From an uncultured bacterium (GTDB lineage: Bacteria > Cyanobacteriota > Vampirovibrionia > Gastranaerophilales > Gastranaerophilaceae), in assembly GCA_948433295.1 (NCBI GenBank), contig CAOJDT010000005.1, positions 1 through 50,183 on the forward strand: a DNA stretch of 50,183 bases, read 5' to 3'. Position 1 is the first letter of the stretch. Each line of letters begins with the position of its first letter. The translations under genes and the position numbers were made by a program. Under the pieces are notes generated by a model. The model saw only the letters and a list, made by a program, of their open reading frames with translations, did not search any database and was not told the origin of the DNA. This document shows positions 25,063 to 33,128 of the stretch, piece by piece.

Positions 25063-25737
25063 ATGAAATTAAAATTGTTTACTATAATTCTGTCAATGAT
25101 GTTGCTTGCACAGACGGCTTTCGCAGCCCCGTTTAACGCTAACGCAAAAACGAAACGAATTCCTGCGGGAACGAAGTTTCAACTTCAAATGCTTAATCCC
25201 GTAAGTTCAATAAATTCTGTGGGAAAAGATTTTTCCGCAATTTTAATGAATGAACAAATGAATGATAATGATGTTATTCTTCCGTCAGGTTCGCTTGTCA
25301 GAGGTTCAATTAAAAATATTGTTCCAGCAAAAAGACTTTCAAAAGGTGCGATTTTGTATCTTGATTTTGACCATGTGGTTACTCCGACAGGAAGACAGGT
25401 TCCATTGAGTTTGAATATAGTTGGACGTGCGGATATGACTTATGATGGAGGAATCACTACTACAAGAGGTTATGGTGATGCAGTAAAAGAAAATTGGGAC
25501 AGGACAAAAGAAATTACCTCAAATGCTGTTGAGTGGGGTAATGATATTGTAAACGATGGTGCCGCAAAATATGTTACGGTTCCGTTAAGTGCTGTAGGTG
25601 GCGCAGTCGGCGGCGGTGTTTATTTTGTTGTTGACAGTATCGCTGATTTGTTCAGAAAAGGTAAGGATGTTCAGCTTTATACAAATGAAGTCCTGAATGT
25701 TATACTCACTGAGCCTGTTGATGTTCCTGTTTTATAG
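25063..25737 (+). CDS. Secreted protein with VirB10/TrbI-like beta-barrel pattern
   Basis: 224 residues with a Sec signal peptide (MKLKLFTIILSMMLLAQTAFA, about 21 residues, cut at AFA|AP). The pattern RIPAGTKFQLQMLNPV, then VILPSGSLVRGSI, then GAILYLDFDHVVTPTGRQVPL resembles the short beta strands seen in VirB10/TrbI-type domains, but the match is weak and no type IV secretion genes lie nearby. A glycine-rich hydrophobic stretch (SAVGGAVGGGVYFVVDSI) follows. GGGAGG precedes the ATG. Confidence 0.7.
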   Translation: MKLKLFTIILSMMLLAQTAFAAPFNANAKTKRIPAGTKFQLQMLNPVSSINSVGKDFSAILMNEQMNDNDVILPSGSLVRGSIKNIVPAKRLSKGAILYLDFDHVVTPTGRQVPLSLNIVGRADMTYDGGITTTRGYGDAVKENWDRTKEITSNAVEWGNDIVNDGAAKYVTVPLSAVGGAVGGGVYFVVDSIADLFRKGKDVQLYTNEVLNVILTEPVDVPVL

Positions 25738-25741
25738 AATA

Positions 25742-25775
25742 AAAAAAAGACCGCTTTTTCAAGCGGTCTTTTTTT
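25742..25775. terminator. Bidirectional terminator
   Basis: Stem AAAAAGACCGCTT / AAGCGGTCTTTTT between the secreted protein and the convergent prepilin gene. Confidence 0.9.
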
Positions 25776-25784
25776 GTGGCTTTT

Positions 25785-26676
25785 TTAAAATTTCAGCGGA
25801 TAGTCGTCAGGTATACGCCAGCCGTTAAGCTGAATTATTTTTGCGTAACATTTTTGAGTATAAAGGTCTTTTTCTGTTGTATAAAGAAGTTTTCCATTCT
25901 CGTCTTTTAAGTCTTTGCCGTCATCACCTTTGGCAACAGTATTCACGTAGGGTTCTATTCCTTTATTAATAAAATTTTTACCGGAATAATACTTTTCTTC
26001 ACCATTTGTCATTACGGGATAAAAGCCAAAGCTGAAACAACGCGTACCGTTGGTTCCGGTTTTAGTTAAATCTTTCGCATTTATGCAATAGCTCCAATCA
26101 TGCCCATGATGATATATCATTGCTCCCGAGCCGTCAGAAAAATATATGGCAAATCTTAACTTTCCATTTGCATTAGTAATTTTGTCTGTTTTTAAAACTT
26201 TGACATATTTTTTCAAGTATTTGTTAAAAAAAGCTTCTATATCATTGGCATTATCCGCGTCGCCGAAAGTCCAGTATTTAGTCTCTCCGTTTTCAACAAC
26301 TGACAATTTAATCGCCTGATTCATATTGGTGTAAAACTTTTTTAAAGATGTTTCGACAACACTGCGTCTGTGTTTCTGAATCAGTGTCGGCAAAGTCATA
26401 GCAGCTACAATTCCTATTATGCCAAGAGTGATAAGGACTTCTGCTAAGGTAAAAGCTTGTCCGCGCTCAGGCACTTCAGGATGACATAATTGTTCATTCT
26501 CTTGTGCGTTTTTTAATTTCAAAAAGACATTTGTCTTCAAAAACGCTTTCAAATTTTTCGTGTGTTTTGTAATTATTGTGCAAAGTGTTTTGTCAAAAAT
26601 CGCTCCAGAGTAGAGCTGCGGCTCAGCCGTGCCCCCCCCCCCCTGTCGGGAATCCTTTCATAGTCTGTGTTTTCAT
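25785..26676 (-). CDS. Prepilin-like protein with poly-G leader, out of frame (OFF) as written
   Basis: The ATG at 26676 follows AAGGAG. With 12 G the product is MKTQTMKGFPTGGGGHG and a stop. With 11 G the frame stays open through about 60 more codons to GQA|FTLAEVLITLGIIG. The only starts in the long frame, such as the TTG at 26552, have no ribosome binding site. The mature part is a close relative of the gene at 17065 (KYWTFGDAD, YCINAKDLTK, LNGWRIPDDYPLKF). The leader just before the cleavage site contains CHPEVPERG, encoded by an interspersed repeat. Ala is at -1. Phase variation is the simplest reading; a length error in the tract is the alternative. Confidence 0.8.
26466..26486 (-). repeat. 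Interspersed repeat (TGTCATCCTGAA) inside prepilin leader
   Basis: The coding strand reads TGTCATCCTGAAGTGCCTGA, giving CHPEVPE just before the prepilin cleavage site. It is a shorter relative of the palindromic repeat in argS. Confidence 0.55.
26632..26643 (-). repeat. Poly-G tract on minus strand, 12 G
   Basis: Twelve C on the plus strand, starting 33 nt into the prepilin frame of the ATG at 26676. Eleven would restore the frame; ten or twelve do not. Confidence 0.95.
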
Positions 26677-26724
26677 GCTGTTCTCCTTTTTTATAGCGGT
26701 GTACAAACGTACACCGCTGTCTAG

Positions 26725-28485
26725 TTACATTCTTTCAGGTGCGGTTACGGCAAGTAAGTCAAGCGCATTGTTGAGAACTTTCTTAACCGCAACAACGAGC
26801 GAAAGTCTTGCTTTCATCATTTCTTTATCATCTGAAATTACGCGATTTGCGTTGTAGAACGAATGGAATTCTCCTGCGAGTTCCTGCACATAACGGCAAA
26901 TAGTGTAAACCTGTCTTGTTTCCGCAGATGTTTTAATCATTGATTTGTATTCTTCCAGTTTCAAGATTAATTTTTTAGCGGTTTCCAGAGTCGGAAGAAT
27001 TGTTTCGGCTTTGTAGTTATTAATTAATTCGTCAAATTCTGATTTTAAAAGCGGTGCAGGTGTTTTTTTGCCTGTTTCCGTGTTAATTTTTTCTTCGGTA
27101 GCATTTCTCAGAATAGAACAAGCTCTAGCATGTGCGTATTGAACATAGAATACAGGGTTTTCGTCACTGTTTGTTTTTGCAAGTTCTATATCAAAATCGA
27201 GAGTTGTGTCGATGTTTCTCATTGACATCCAGAAACGTGTTGCATCAACGCCGACTTCATCAATCAAATCATCAAGGGTAACCATGTTTTTACGTTTACC
27301 CATACGGACTTCGTTTCCGTCTATAAGAAGGTTTACAAGTTGACCGAGAAGAACTTCAAGTTTATCAGGGGCATATCCGAGTGCTTCAATTGAGGCTTTT
27401 ACACGCGCAACATAACCGTGATGGTCTGCACCCCAGATATTAATAAGTCTGTCAAATCCGCGTTCAAGTTTGTCAATATGATAAGCGATATCGGCAGTCA
27501 AATAAGTGTTTGAACCGTCTGCTTTTTTGATTACTCTGTCTTGGTCGTCTCCGTAATCCGATGATTTGAACCAGTCTGCGCCGTCTTTTTGATAAATTTT
27601 ACCACTTGCTTTTAATTTGTTAACACATTCATCAACTTTTCCTGAATTGTGAAGCGTTAATTCGGAATAAAACTTATCAAAATGTACGCGGAAATTATCC
27701 AAAAGTGCTTTTTGCAAATCTTCCATTTCTTTTTTTGCAAAGTCGCTGAGGATTTTTGTATCAATTAATTTAGCCTCATCAAGTGTTAATTGAGATCCTG
27801 AAACAAGTTCAGGATGACAAGCCTGTACCTTTTGAATAAATTTTTTCGCAACAGGAATCAGGTAATCTCCGGGATAGAAATTTTTTCTTTCAACTTCATC
27901 TGTAGGGAAATCAATATCTTCGCCGAGTTCCTGACGAATTCTTATAGCAAGCGAATTCCCGAGTTTATTGATTTGCGAACCCGCATCATTAATATAAAAT
28001 TCCTGATAAACTTCATGTCCGTAGAATTTCAAAAGGTTTGCAAGAACGGAACCCATTGCAGCCCAGCGTCCGTGACCAATGTGGAACGGACCTGTCGGGT
28101 TAGCCGAAATGTATTCAAGAAGAATTTTTTCTGTTTTAACATTTTCGGGTTTGCCGTAATTTTTATCTTTTTTGAAAATTTCTTCTATTGCGTTCACAAG
28201 AAGATTTTTGCCGGATTTGAAGTTGATGAATCCTGCAACAACAGTGTATTCGTTGTCTTCTTTATTAACGTATTCAACAATAGCATTGGCAATCATAGGC
28301 GGAGCGATTTTTGCGTTTCTTGCAAGTGATGAAACGTTAATCGCAAAATCGCCGAAGTCTGCATTTTTAGGACGTTCGGTAGAAAGCGTGCCTCTTGTGT
28401 ATTCGGTCATTTGTCCGAGTTTGTTATCTTTGATTGCTTTTTCAATAGCAGTTTCAATTTCGTTTAAAAAATAATCTTTAATCAT
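26725..28485 (-). CDS. argS: Arginyl-tRNA synthetase
   Basis: Charges tRNA-Arg. It is a class I enzyme of 586 residues, with an N-terminal Add domain (1-85), the HIGH motif in NPTGPFHIGHGRWA near residue 135, and a KMSKS-like GKRKNMVTLDD. A DALR anticodon-binding domain runs from about 475 to the end, RMTAPER-type residues closing the protein. Residues near 225-233 read CHPELVSGSQ, encoded by a palindromic repeat inserted in frame; other ArgS proteins do not need this stretch. The two tRNA-Arg genes lie about 4.4 kb downstream of its start. Confidence 0.97.
   Translation of the reverse strand: MIKDYFLNEIETAIEKAIKDNKLGQMTEYTRGTLSTERPKNADFGDFAINVSSLARNAKIAPPMIANAIVEYVNKEDNEYTVVAGFINFKSGKNLLVNAIEEIFKKDKNYGKPENVKTEKILLEYISANPTGPFHIGHGRWAAMGSVLANLLKFYGHEVYQEFYINDAGSQINKLGNSLAIRIRQELGEDIDFPTDEVERKNFYPGDYLIPVAKKFIQKVQACHPELVSGSQLTLDEAKLIDTKILSDFAKKEMEDLQKALLDNFRVHFDKFYSELTLHNSGKVDECVNKLKASGKIYQKDGADWFKSSDYGDDQDRVIKKADGSNTYLTADIAYHIDKLERGFDRLINIWGADHHGYVARVKASIEALGYAPDKLEVLLGQLVNLLIDGNEVRMGKRKNMVTLDDLIDEVGVDATRFWMSMRNIDTTLDFDIELAKTNSDENPVFYVQYAHARACSILRNATEEKINTETGKKTPAPLLKSEFDELINNYKAETILPTLETAKKLILKLEEYKSMIKTSAETRQVYTICRYVQELAGEFHSFYNANRVISDDKEMMKARLSLVVAVKKVLNNALDLLAVTAPERM
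27792..27818 (-). repeat. Palindromic repeat inserted in frame in argS
   Basis: The palindrome ATCCTGAA-ACAAG-TTCAGGAT, preceded by GAG and followed by GACA on the plus strand. It encodes HPELVSGS in ArgS. It is the best copy of the family also seen at 17000 and 26466, comparable in behaviour to the palindromic elements known in Rickettsia genes. Confidence 0.75.
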
Positions 28486-28528
28486 CTTTTTCTCTCCTGT
28501 AAGATTATTTTAGCATAAACAAAATGAT

Positions 28529-29261
28529 TTATTTGTACAGATATTTCATATCTCCGTGTTGAAGAATGTATGAAGCATAATTCCAGCCTGAATCTGAGGC
28601 CTCATCTCCTTTATGAGGCATAACTCTGTTTTTAAGCAGAACAAAGCTAAAAACATCTTTGCCTATTACATTGGGTGAATTTTTTCCGTTTATGTCAAGC
28701 CAAATTAAACCACATACATTTTGGTATCCGCCATCTGTTACGGTGCAATTTGTTCCGCTTGTCCTAAGCCACAGGTAACTCCCGTCAGCAAGTATCATTT
28801 TGTAATATTGAGTTGATTGGTCATAACTATTCCAAAGTGTACCATTAAATAATTTATAGTTTTGAGGTGCGATGCAGCCGCTTTCCGAACCGCAATCTTT
28901 AGAGATTTTCAGATAAGGTTTTAAATATACGGCAAGTTTATCTGCTTTGCCAAAGTCTTCATCTTCCTCTTTTTCGCTAAGAAAATTCCATTCGTCTACA
29001 TAACCGTTATCTTTAATTGCCATTAAAAGAGCCTGATTAATCACAGAATAAAATTTTTTAACCTTTGTTACGGTTACTCTTTCCTCATTTTTTTGTATCA
29101 ATGTCGGCAGTGTCATAGCTGCAACCACTCCTATAATACCCAGAGTAATCAAAACCTCTGCCAAGGTAAATGCAGGAATTGATTTGCGCTTAATGCTTGT
29201 CAGGAGGTTATCCGAGCCCCCCCCCCCCTATCGGGAATTCAATCATAGTCTTGTTTTTCAC
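28529..29261 (-). CDS. Prepilin-like protein with poly-G leader, out of frame (OFF) as written
   Basis: The GTG at 29261 follows TGGAGGA by 7 nt. With 12 G it yields MKNKTMIEFPIGGGGLG and a stop. With 11 G it continues as GGGGSDNLLTSIKRKS to IPA|FTLAEVLITLGIIG. The only long-frame start (TTG at 29164, within FTLAEV) would remove the leader and cleavage site, so it cannot give a normal prepilin. The mature part carries LDINGKNSPNVIGKDVFSF and a Cys pair (DCGSESGC), so it is DING-type. The leader up to the tract is closely similar to that of the gene at 26676. Confidence 0.82.
29217..29228 (-). repeat. Poly-G tract on minus strand, 12 G
   Basis: Twelve C on the plus strand, starting 33 nt into the frame of the GTG at 29261. 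Eleven would restore the prepilin frame. Confidence 0.95.
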
Positions 29262-29361
29262 GGTATATCCTCCATTAATTATATTTCTAGTATAGCATGT
29301 TTTTATGATTATATCAACATTTTAAATTTATCAATTTTTCTTTTTGTAATATAATAATTTT

Positions 29362-30729
29362 ATGATTAATATTGAGAACATAATCGAGCGCTTGCGCGAA
29401 ATAATGGATGATGAAACAACCGAACAGCTTCAAGAAGAGTTGAACGGTTATCACGTTGCGGATTTGGCGGATATCTTTCAAGAATTGAAGCCGGAAGAAC
29501 GTTTGGAATGTTTTAAGCTTCTCGATGTTGAGAAAGCCGCTGATTTAATGGAGTATTTACCCGCACAAATTCAGGTTGAACTTTTAAGCGATATTGATGA
29601 AGAAGTGGCGTCAAAGATTCTTACGAAACTTCCGCACGATGCTGCAGCTGACGTTCTCGGTGATATGGAAGAAGATGAGAGTGAAACTTATCTGGATAAG
29701 TTGCCTCACAAGTTTTCCGAAGAGGTCAGAGAACTTTTGACATATAACGAAGACACTGCGGGCGGGATTATGAACCCTGTTGTGCTTACCGTAAATTCGG
29801 ATATGAGTGTTCAGGATGTCTTAAATCATATTAGAATTAAGGCTGAACAGGATAACATGGAACTTTATTACGTTTACGTTACGGATAAACAAAATCACCT
29901 TCTTGGTGTTGTTTCGCTGCGTAAACTTTTGACTTCACCTATCAATCAAAAAGTAGAAGATATCATGATTTCTGATATCGTTAAACTTCATGTTGACGAC
30001 TACAGCGATTATATTACCGATGAATTCATGAAGTATCAATATAACGCTCTTCCCGTTGTGGATTTGTATAACCGTCTGAAAGGGATGATTACGTGGGATG
30101 ATGTTCATGATTTGTTCGAAGAAGAAACAACCGAAGAGATTTACCAATCTTCCGGTATTTCGACCGAAGTCGTTGATGAAGATGAGATTCTTTCGGGTAA
30201 CGTATTTAATGCAATCCGTGCAAGAACGCCGTGGCTGTTTATCACATTATTGGGCGAATTTGTTGCGGTAAATGTAGCGCATTACTATGAACATACACTT
30301 ACTGCCTTGCCGATAATTGCGATTTTTATGCCGTTACTTGCAGGCTTGGGCGGAAATATCGGAACGCAAAGTATTACTCTTATGGTTCGTGGTCTTTCTA
30401 CAGGTCAGGTAACTTTGAGTTCTGCTGTTCATCATATATTAAGAGAAGCGTTTATCGGATTCTTAATCGGCGGATTTTTCGGGATTCTCGTAACTTTTGC
30501 CACATGGGGCTGGCAGCATAATGTCGAATTGGGGATTGTGGTAGGCGTCGCAATGGCGATAAATATGACTATGGCTACTGTAATCGGTACGTTTACTCCG
30601 TTTGCGTTAAAATCAATTAATGTGGATCCTGCCGTTGCGTCAGGACCCGTAATCGCAACAACAATTGACGTTGTAGGACTGGCTGTTTATTTTACGCTTG
30701 TTTCGCTGTTCTTGGTTCATGTATTTTGA
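29362..30729 (+). CDS. mgtE: Magnesium transporter MgtE
   Basis: A magnesium channel in the inner membrane. The 455-residue protein has the standard order: N-domain (to about 130, with LADIFQELKPEERLECFKLL), two CBS domains (about 135-255), and five membrane helices with the pore motif PLLAGLGGNIGTQSITLMVRG near residue 325. Acidic residues in the cytoplasmic domains close the channel when magnesium is high. A 633-nt intergenic stretch is not present; an AT-rich promoter region of about 100 nt precedes it. Confidence 0.97.
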   Translation: MINIENIIERLREIMDDETTEQLQEELNGYHVADLADIFQELKPEERLECFKLLDVEKAADLMEYLPAQIQVELLSDIDEEVASKILTKLPHDAAADVLGDMEEDESETYLDKLPHKFSEEVRELLTYNEDTAGGIMNPVVLTVNSDMSVQDVLNHIRIKAEQDNMELYYVYVTDKQNHLLGVVSLRKLLTSPINQKVEDIMISDIVKLHVDDYSDYITDEFMKYQYNALPVVDLYNRLKGMITWDDVHDLFEEETTEEIYQSSGISTEVVDEDEILSGNVFNAIRARTPWLFITLLGEFVAVNVAHYYEHTLTALPIIAIFMPLLAGLGGNIGTQSITLMVRGLSTGQVTLSSAVHHILREAFIGFLIGGFFGILVTFATWGWQHNVELGIVVGVAMAINMTMATVIGTFTPFALKSINVDPAVASGPVIATTIDVVGLAVYFTLVSLFLVHVF

Positions 30730-30810
30730 TAAAATACATAATTTATTGTATGGTTTGATTATGGTTTTATATTAAAATATTTCTATTAGAAGAGAGTAAA
30801 GGATCTTTTT

Positions 30811-32157
30811 ATGTCTATACATGATGAAATTAAAGAGTATAAAACTCAGGAAAATTCAAGAAGAAACGATTATATTGAGAGAATGAAACAACATCAGCGA
30901 GAACAGGAGGCATTTGTTCGTGCTGTTATAATTATGTTTATCATCTTTGTTTGTGTAATCGGCGCTATATTTATTTTTGCTGGAAGCGGTGATTTGTTGA
31001 AAAAATATTTGGGCGAAAATTCTTTTGTTACCAAAATTTTTAACTCTGCAAATAAAGATAATGCACATAAAGAAAAAGCCGAATTCTCTTGGCCGTTCGG
31101 ACCTAAAAAACAAAACATTTTGTTCCTCGGCGTTGATGCGAGCGGAAATGATAATGATTTGTGGACAGGTACACGTTCCGATACAATAATATTGTTTAAT
31201 ATTGACCCTAAAACCAAATCTGTGAATGCAATTTCTATTCCGCGTGACAGTAAAGTTTATCTTCCCGATAACAACGGAGTTCAAAAAATTAACGCTGCCC
31301 ACGCTATCGGCGGTATAGGAATGACTATCCGCACAATTGAAGATATGTTGGGTATTCGTATTGACAGATATGTTATAGTTCACGATGATGCGGTTAAGGC
31401 TATTGTTGATGCGCTGGACGGGGTTAACGTATATGTGGAAAAACCTATGAGATACCACGATTATGCAGGTAAGCTTCATATTAATCTTGAGAAAGGTGAA
31501 CACAGGCTTAATTCAGAACAGGCTGTCGGATATCTGAGATTCCGCCATGACCCTCTTGGTGATATTGGCAGAACTCATCGACAACAATGGTTTTTGCGAG
31601 GATTGATGCAGGAATTCCACAAGCCTGAAACTGTTGCAAAAATTCCTGAAGTAATAAACGTTACAAAAAAATATGTTAAAACAAATATGTCACTCTACGA
31701 GCTTTCTCAGTATGCAGCTCTTGTAAAACATATTGATATGGATAAAATTGAAATTGCTACCCTTCCGGGTTCTCCAAATAAAAAAGGTTACATAAGCTAC
31801 TGGATTGTCGACCCGCAAAAATCTCAGGAAGTCGTTAACAGGCTTGTCTACAGAGAAAAAGTTCAGCCTGATGAAAATACGGCTATGTCTGCAGGTATTA
31901 TGTATGCTCTATCAAAAGAATCAGAAGCAATGGCTTTGAAAGCTGAGTTGGAAGAGTTCGGTATAAATGTTAAATGTACCGGAAATCTTGCAAAAACCCA
32001 TTCTCAATTTATAGCACATTCAAATAAAGTTACAAATGAATATTATAACTGGTTGAAAAAGAAAACGCCTTCTGTCGCAGGCTATCAGTTTGTTTATGAA
32101 CCAATTAACTACTTTTGCGGTGAAACTGATTTTACCGTTGTTGTTACAGGTCAATAG
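30811..32157 (+). CDS. LytR-CpsA-Psr (LCP) family protein with LytR_C domain
   Basis: LCP enzymes transfer lipid-linked glycopolymers to peptidoglycan outside the membrane. A cytoplasmic N-terminus and one helix (about residues 36-58) anchor the protein. The LCP domain (about 100-270) holds LGVDASGND, SDTIILFNIDPK, ISIPRDSKVYLP and YLRFRHDPLGDIGRTHRQQW. A LytR_C domain closes the protein (about 355-448). 448 residues. No teichoic-acid genes are nearby. GTAAAGGA precedes the ATG. Confidence 0.95.
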   Translation: MSIHDEIKEYKTQENSRRNDYIERMKQHQREQEAFVRAVIIMFIIFVCVIGAIFIFAGSGDLLKKYLGENSFVTKIFNSANKDNAHKEKAEFSWPFGPKKQNILFLGVDASGNDNDLWTGTRSDTIILFNIDPKTKSVNAISIPRDSKVYLPDNNGVQKINAAHAIGGIGMTIRTIEDMLGIRIDRYVIVHDDAVKAIVDALDGVNVYVEKPMRYHDYAGKLHINLEKGEHRLNSEQAVGYLRFRHDPLGDIGRTHRQQWFLRGLMQEFHKPETVAKIPEVINVTKKYVKTNMSLYELSQYAALVKHIDMDKIEIATLPGSPNKKGYISYWIVDPQKSQEVVNRLVYREKVQPDENTAMSAGIMYALSKESEAMALKAELEEFGINVKCTGNLAKTHSQFIAHSNKVTNEYYNWLKKKTPSVAGYQFVYEPINYFCGETDFTVVVTGQ

Positions 32158-32244
32158 ACAAAATCGTGACAATATGTTATAATCGTAAAAAGAAATGAGG
32201 TTGGAATGGACAAACTTTTTATAAACTTCAATGGAGGTATTTCT

Positions 32245-32808
32245 ATGCTATTGACAATTGTTGCTATAGTTCTTATTGTTTTCTCATACAGTTTTTATGT
32301 TTCACTGGTGAGAAAGAAAAATAAAGCTAAAGAAGCTTTTTCAGGGATTGATGTACAACTTAAAAAACGTTACGATTTGATATCTAATGTTCTTTTTATA
32401 GCAAATAAATTTATGGAACACGAAAGAGGCTTGTTGGAAGATATTACAAAACTTCGTGCACAAGCTGCAAAAATGCCTGCAGAACTCGGAAGTGTTAAAG
32501 AAAAATTAGATTTAGATAACTTAATAAGCGGTAAAATGGGACAATTGTTTGTTTCTGTAGAAAATTATCCGCAATTAAAATCGGATCAAACAATGATTAC
32601 TGCTATTCAAACTTACAATGAACAGGAAGAACATATTGCCGCTGCAAGAAGATTCTATAACTCTGCGGTTTTAGAATTGAATAATGCTGTTGAAATTTTC
32701 CCCGGCTCATTAGTTGCAGCTATGATTAATATAAAACAGCTTCCGTTCTTTGAAGTTACAAATGAATCTGAACGTGCTTCTGTTAATGCCGCAGATTTTA
32801 TGAAATAA
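32245..32808 (+). CDS. lemA: LemA family protein
   Basis: A small membrane-anchored coiled-coil protein of unclear function. One N-terminal helix (residues 1-20) precedes KNKAKEAFSGIDVQLKKRYD, the family motif. The rest is helical and ends with the LemA pattern AARRFYNSAVLELNNAVE and PFFEV. I chose the ATG at 32245 because GGAGG lies 8 nt upstream and the helix starts at once, giving 187 residues. The in-frame ATG at 32206 would add 13 residues and also has a weak GAGG site. Confidence 0.93.
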   Translation: MLLTIVAIVLIVFSYSFYVSLVRKKNKAKEAFSGIDVQLKKRYDLISNVLFIANKFMEHERGLLEDITKLRAQAAKMPAELGSVKEKLDLDNLISGKMGQLFVSVENYPQLKSDQTMITAIQTYNEQEEHIAAARRFYNSAVLELNNAVEIFPGSLVAAMINIKQLPFFEVTNESERASVNAADFMK

Positions 32809-32816
32809 AATTATTG

Positions 32817-32844
32817 AAAAGCGGTTTTTTAAGCCGCTTTTTTT
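32817..32844 (+). terminator. Terminator after lemA
   Basis: Stem AAAGCGG / CCGCTTT followed by T. Confidence 0.8.
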
Positions 32845-32865
32845 ATGCTAAAATAAATTTATTAA

Positions 32866-32939
32866 GCGTCTGTAGCTCAGTTGAATAGAGTGTCGCTCTC
32901 CGAAGGCGAAGGTCGCGGGTTTGACTCCCGCCGGACGCA
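32866..32939 (+). tRNA. tRNA-Arg (anticodon CCG)
   Basis: Acceptor GCGTCTG / CGGACGC with A73, anticodon stem TCGCT / GGCGA around the loop CTCCGAA (anticodon CCG), T-loop TTTGACT. CCA is not encoded. A second arginine tRNA starts 6 nt downstream. Confidence 0.93.
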
Positions 32940-32944
32940 TATAT

Positions 32945-33018
32945 GGCTTTGTAGCTCAGTAGGATAGAGCGACGGTTTCCTAAACCGGTGGTCGTGGGTT
33001 CGACTCCCACCAAGGTCA
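32945..33018 (+). tRNA. tRNA-Arg (anticodon CCU)
   Basis: Acceptor GGCTTTG / CAAGGTC (two G-U pairs) with A73, anticodon loop TTCCTAA (anticodon CCT), T-loop TTCGACT. It follows tRNA-Arg(CCG) closely, so both are probably cut from one transcript. Confidence 0.93.
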
Positions 33019-33019
33019 T

Positions 33020-33053
33020 TACAGCAGAGATAAACAAAATTTGTCTCTGCTGT
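33020..33053 (+). terminator. Terminator after the tRNA-Arg pair
   Basis: Stem ACAGCAGAGA / TCTCTGCTGT with a 13-nt loop, followed by a T-rich stretch. Confidence 0.75.
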
Positions 33054-33128
33054 ATTATTTAGCTTTGTTAAAATTTTGCCAGTTTTCTAAAAATGTCTTA
33101 ATATAAAAAAATAATATTTGGGGGAAGT

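Noticed and set aside
27814-28329. 171-codon ORF antisense to argS
   Set aside because: Shadow frame of a confident essential gene.
30856-31503. 215-codon ORF antisense to the LCP gene
   Set aside because: Wholly inside a confident gene and without a ribosome binding site.
32843-33037. Minus-strand ORF with QTRDLRLRRATLYSTEL-like residues
   Set aside because: It is antisense to the two tRNA-Arg genes; this kind of spurious protein is a known artefact of tRNA loci.
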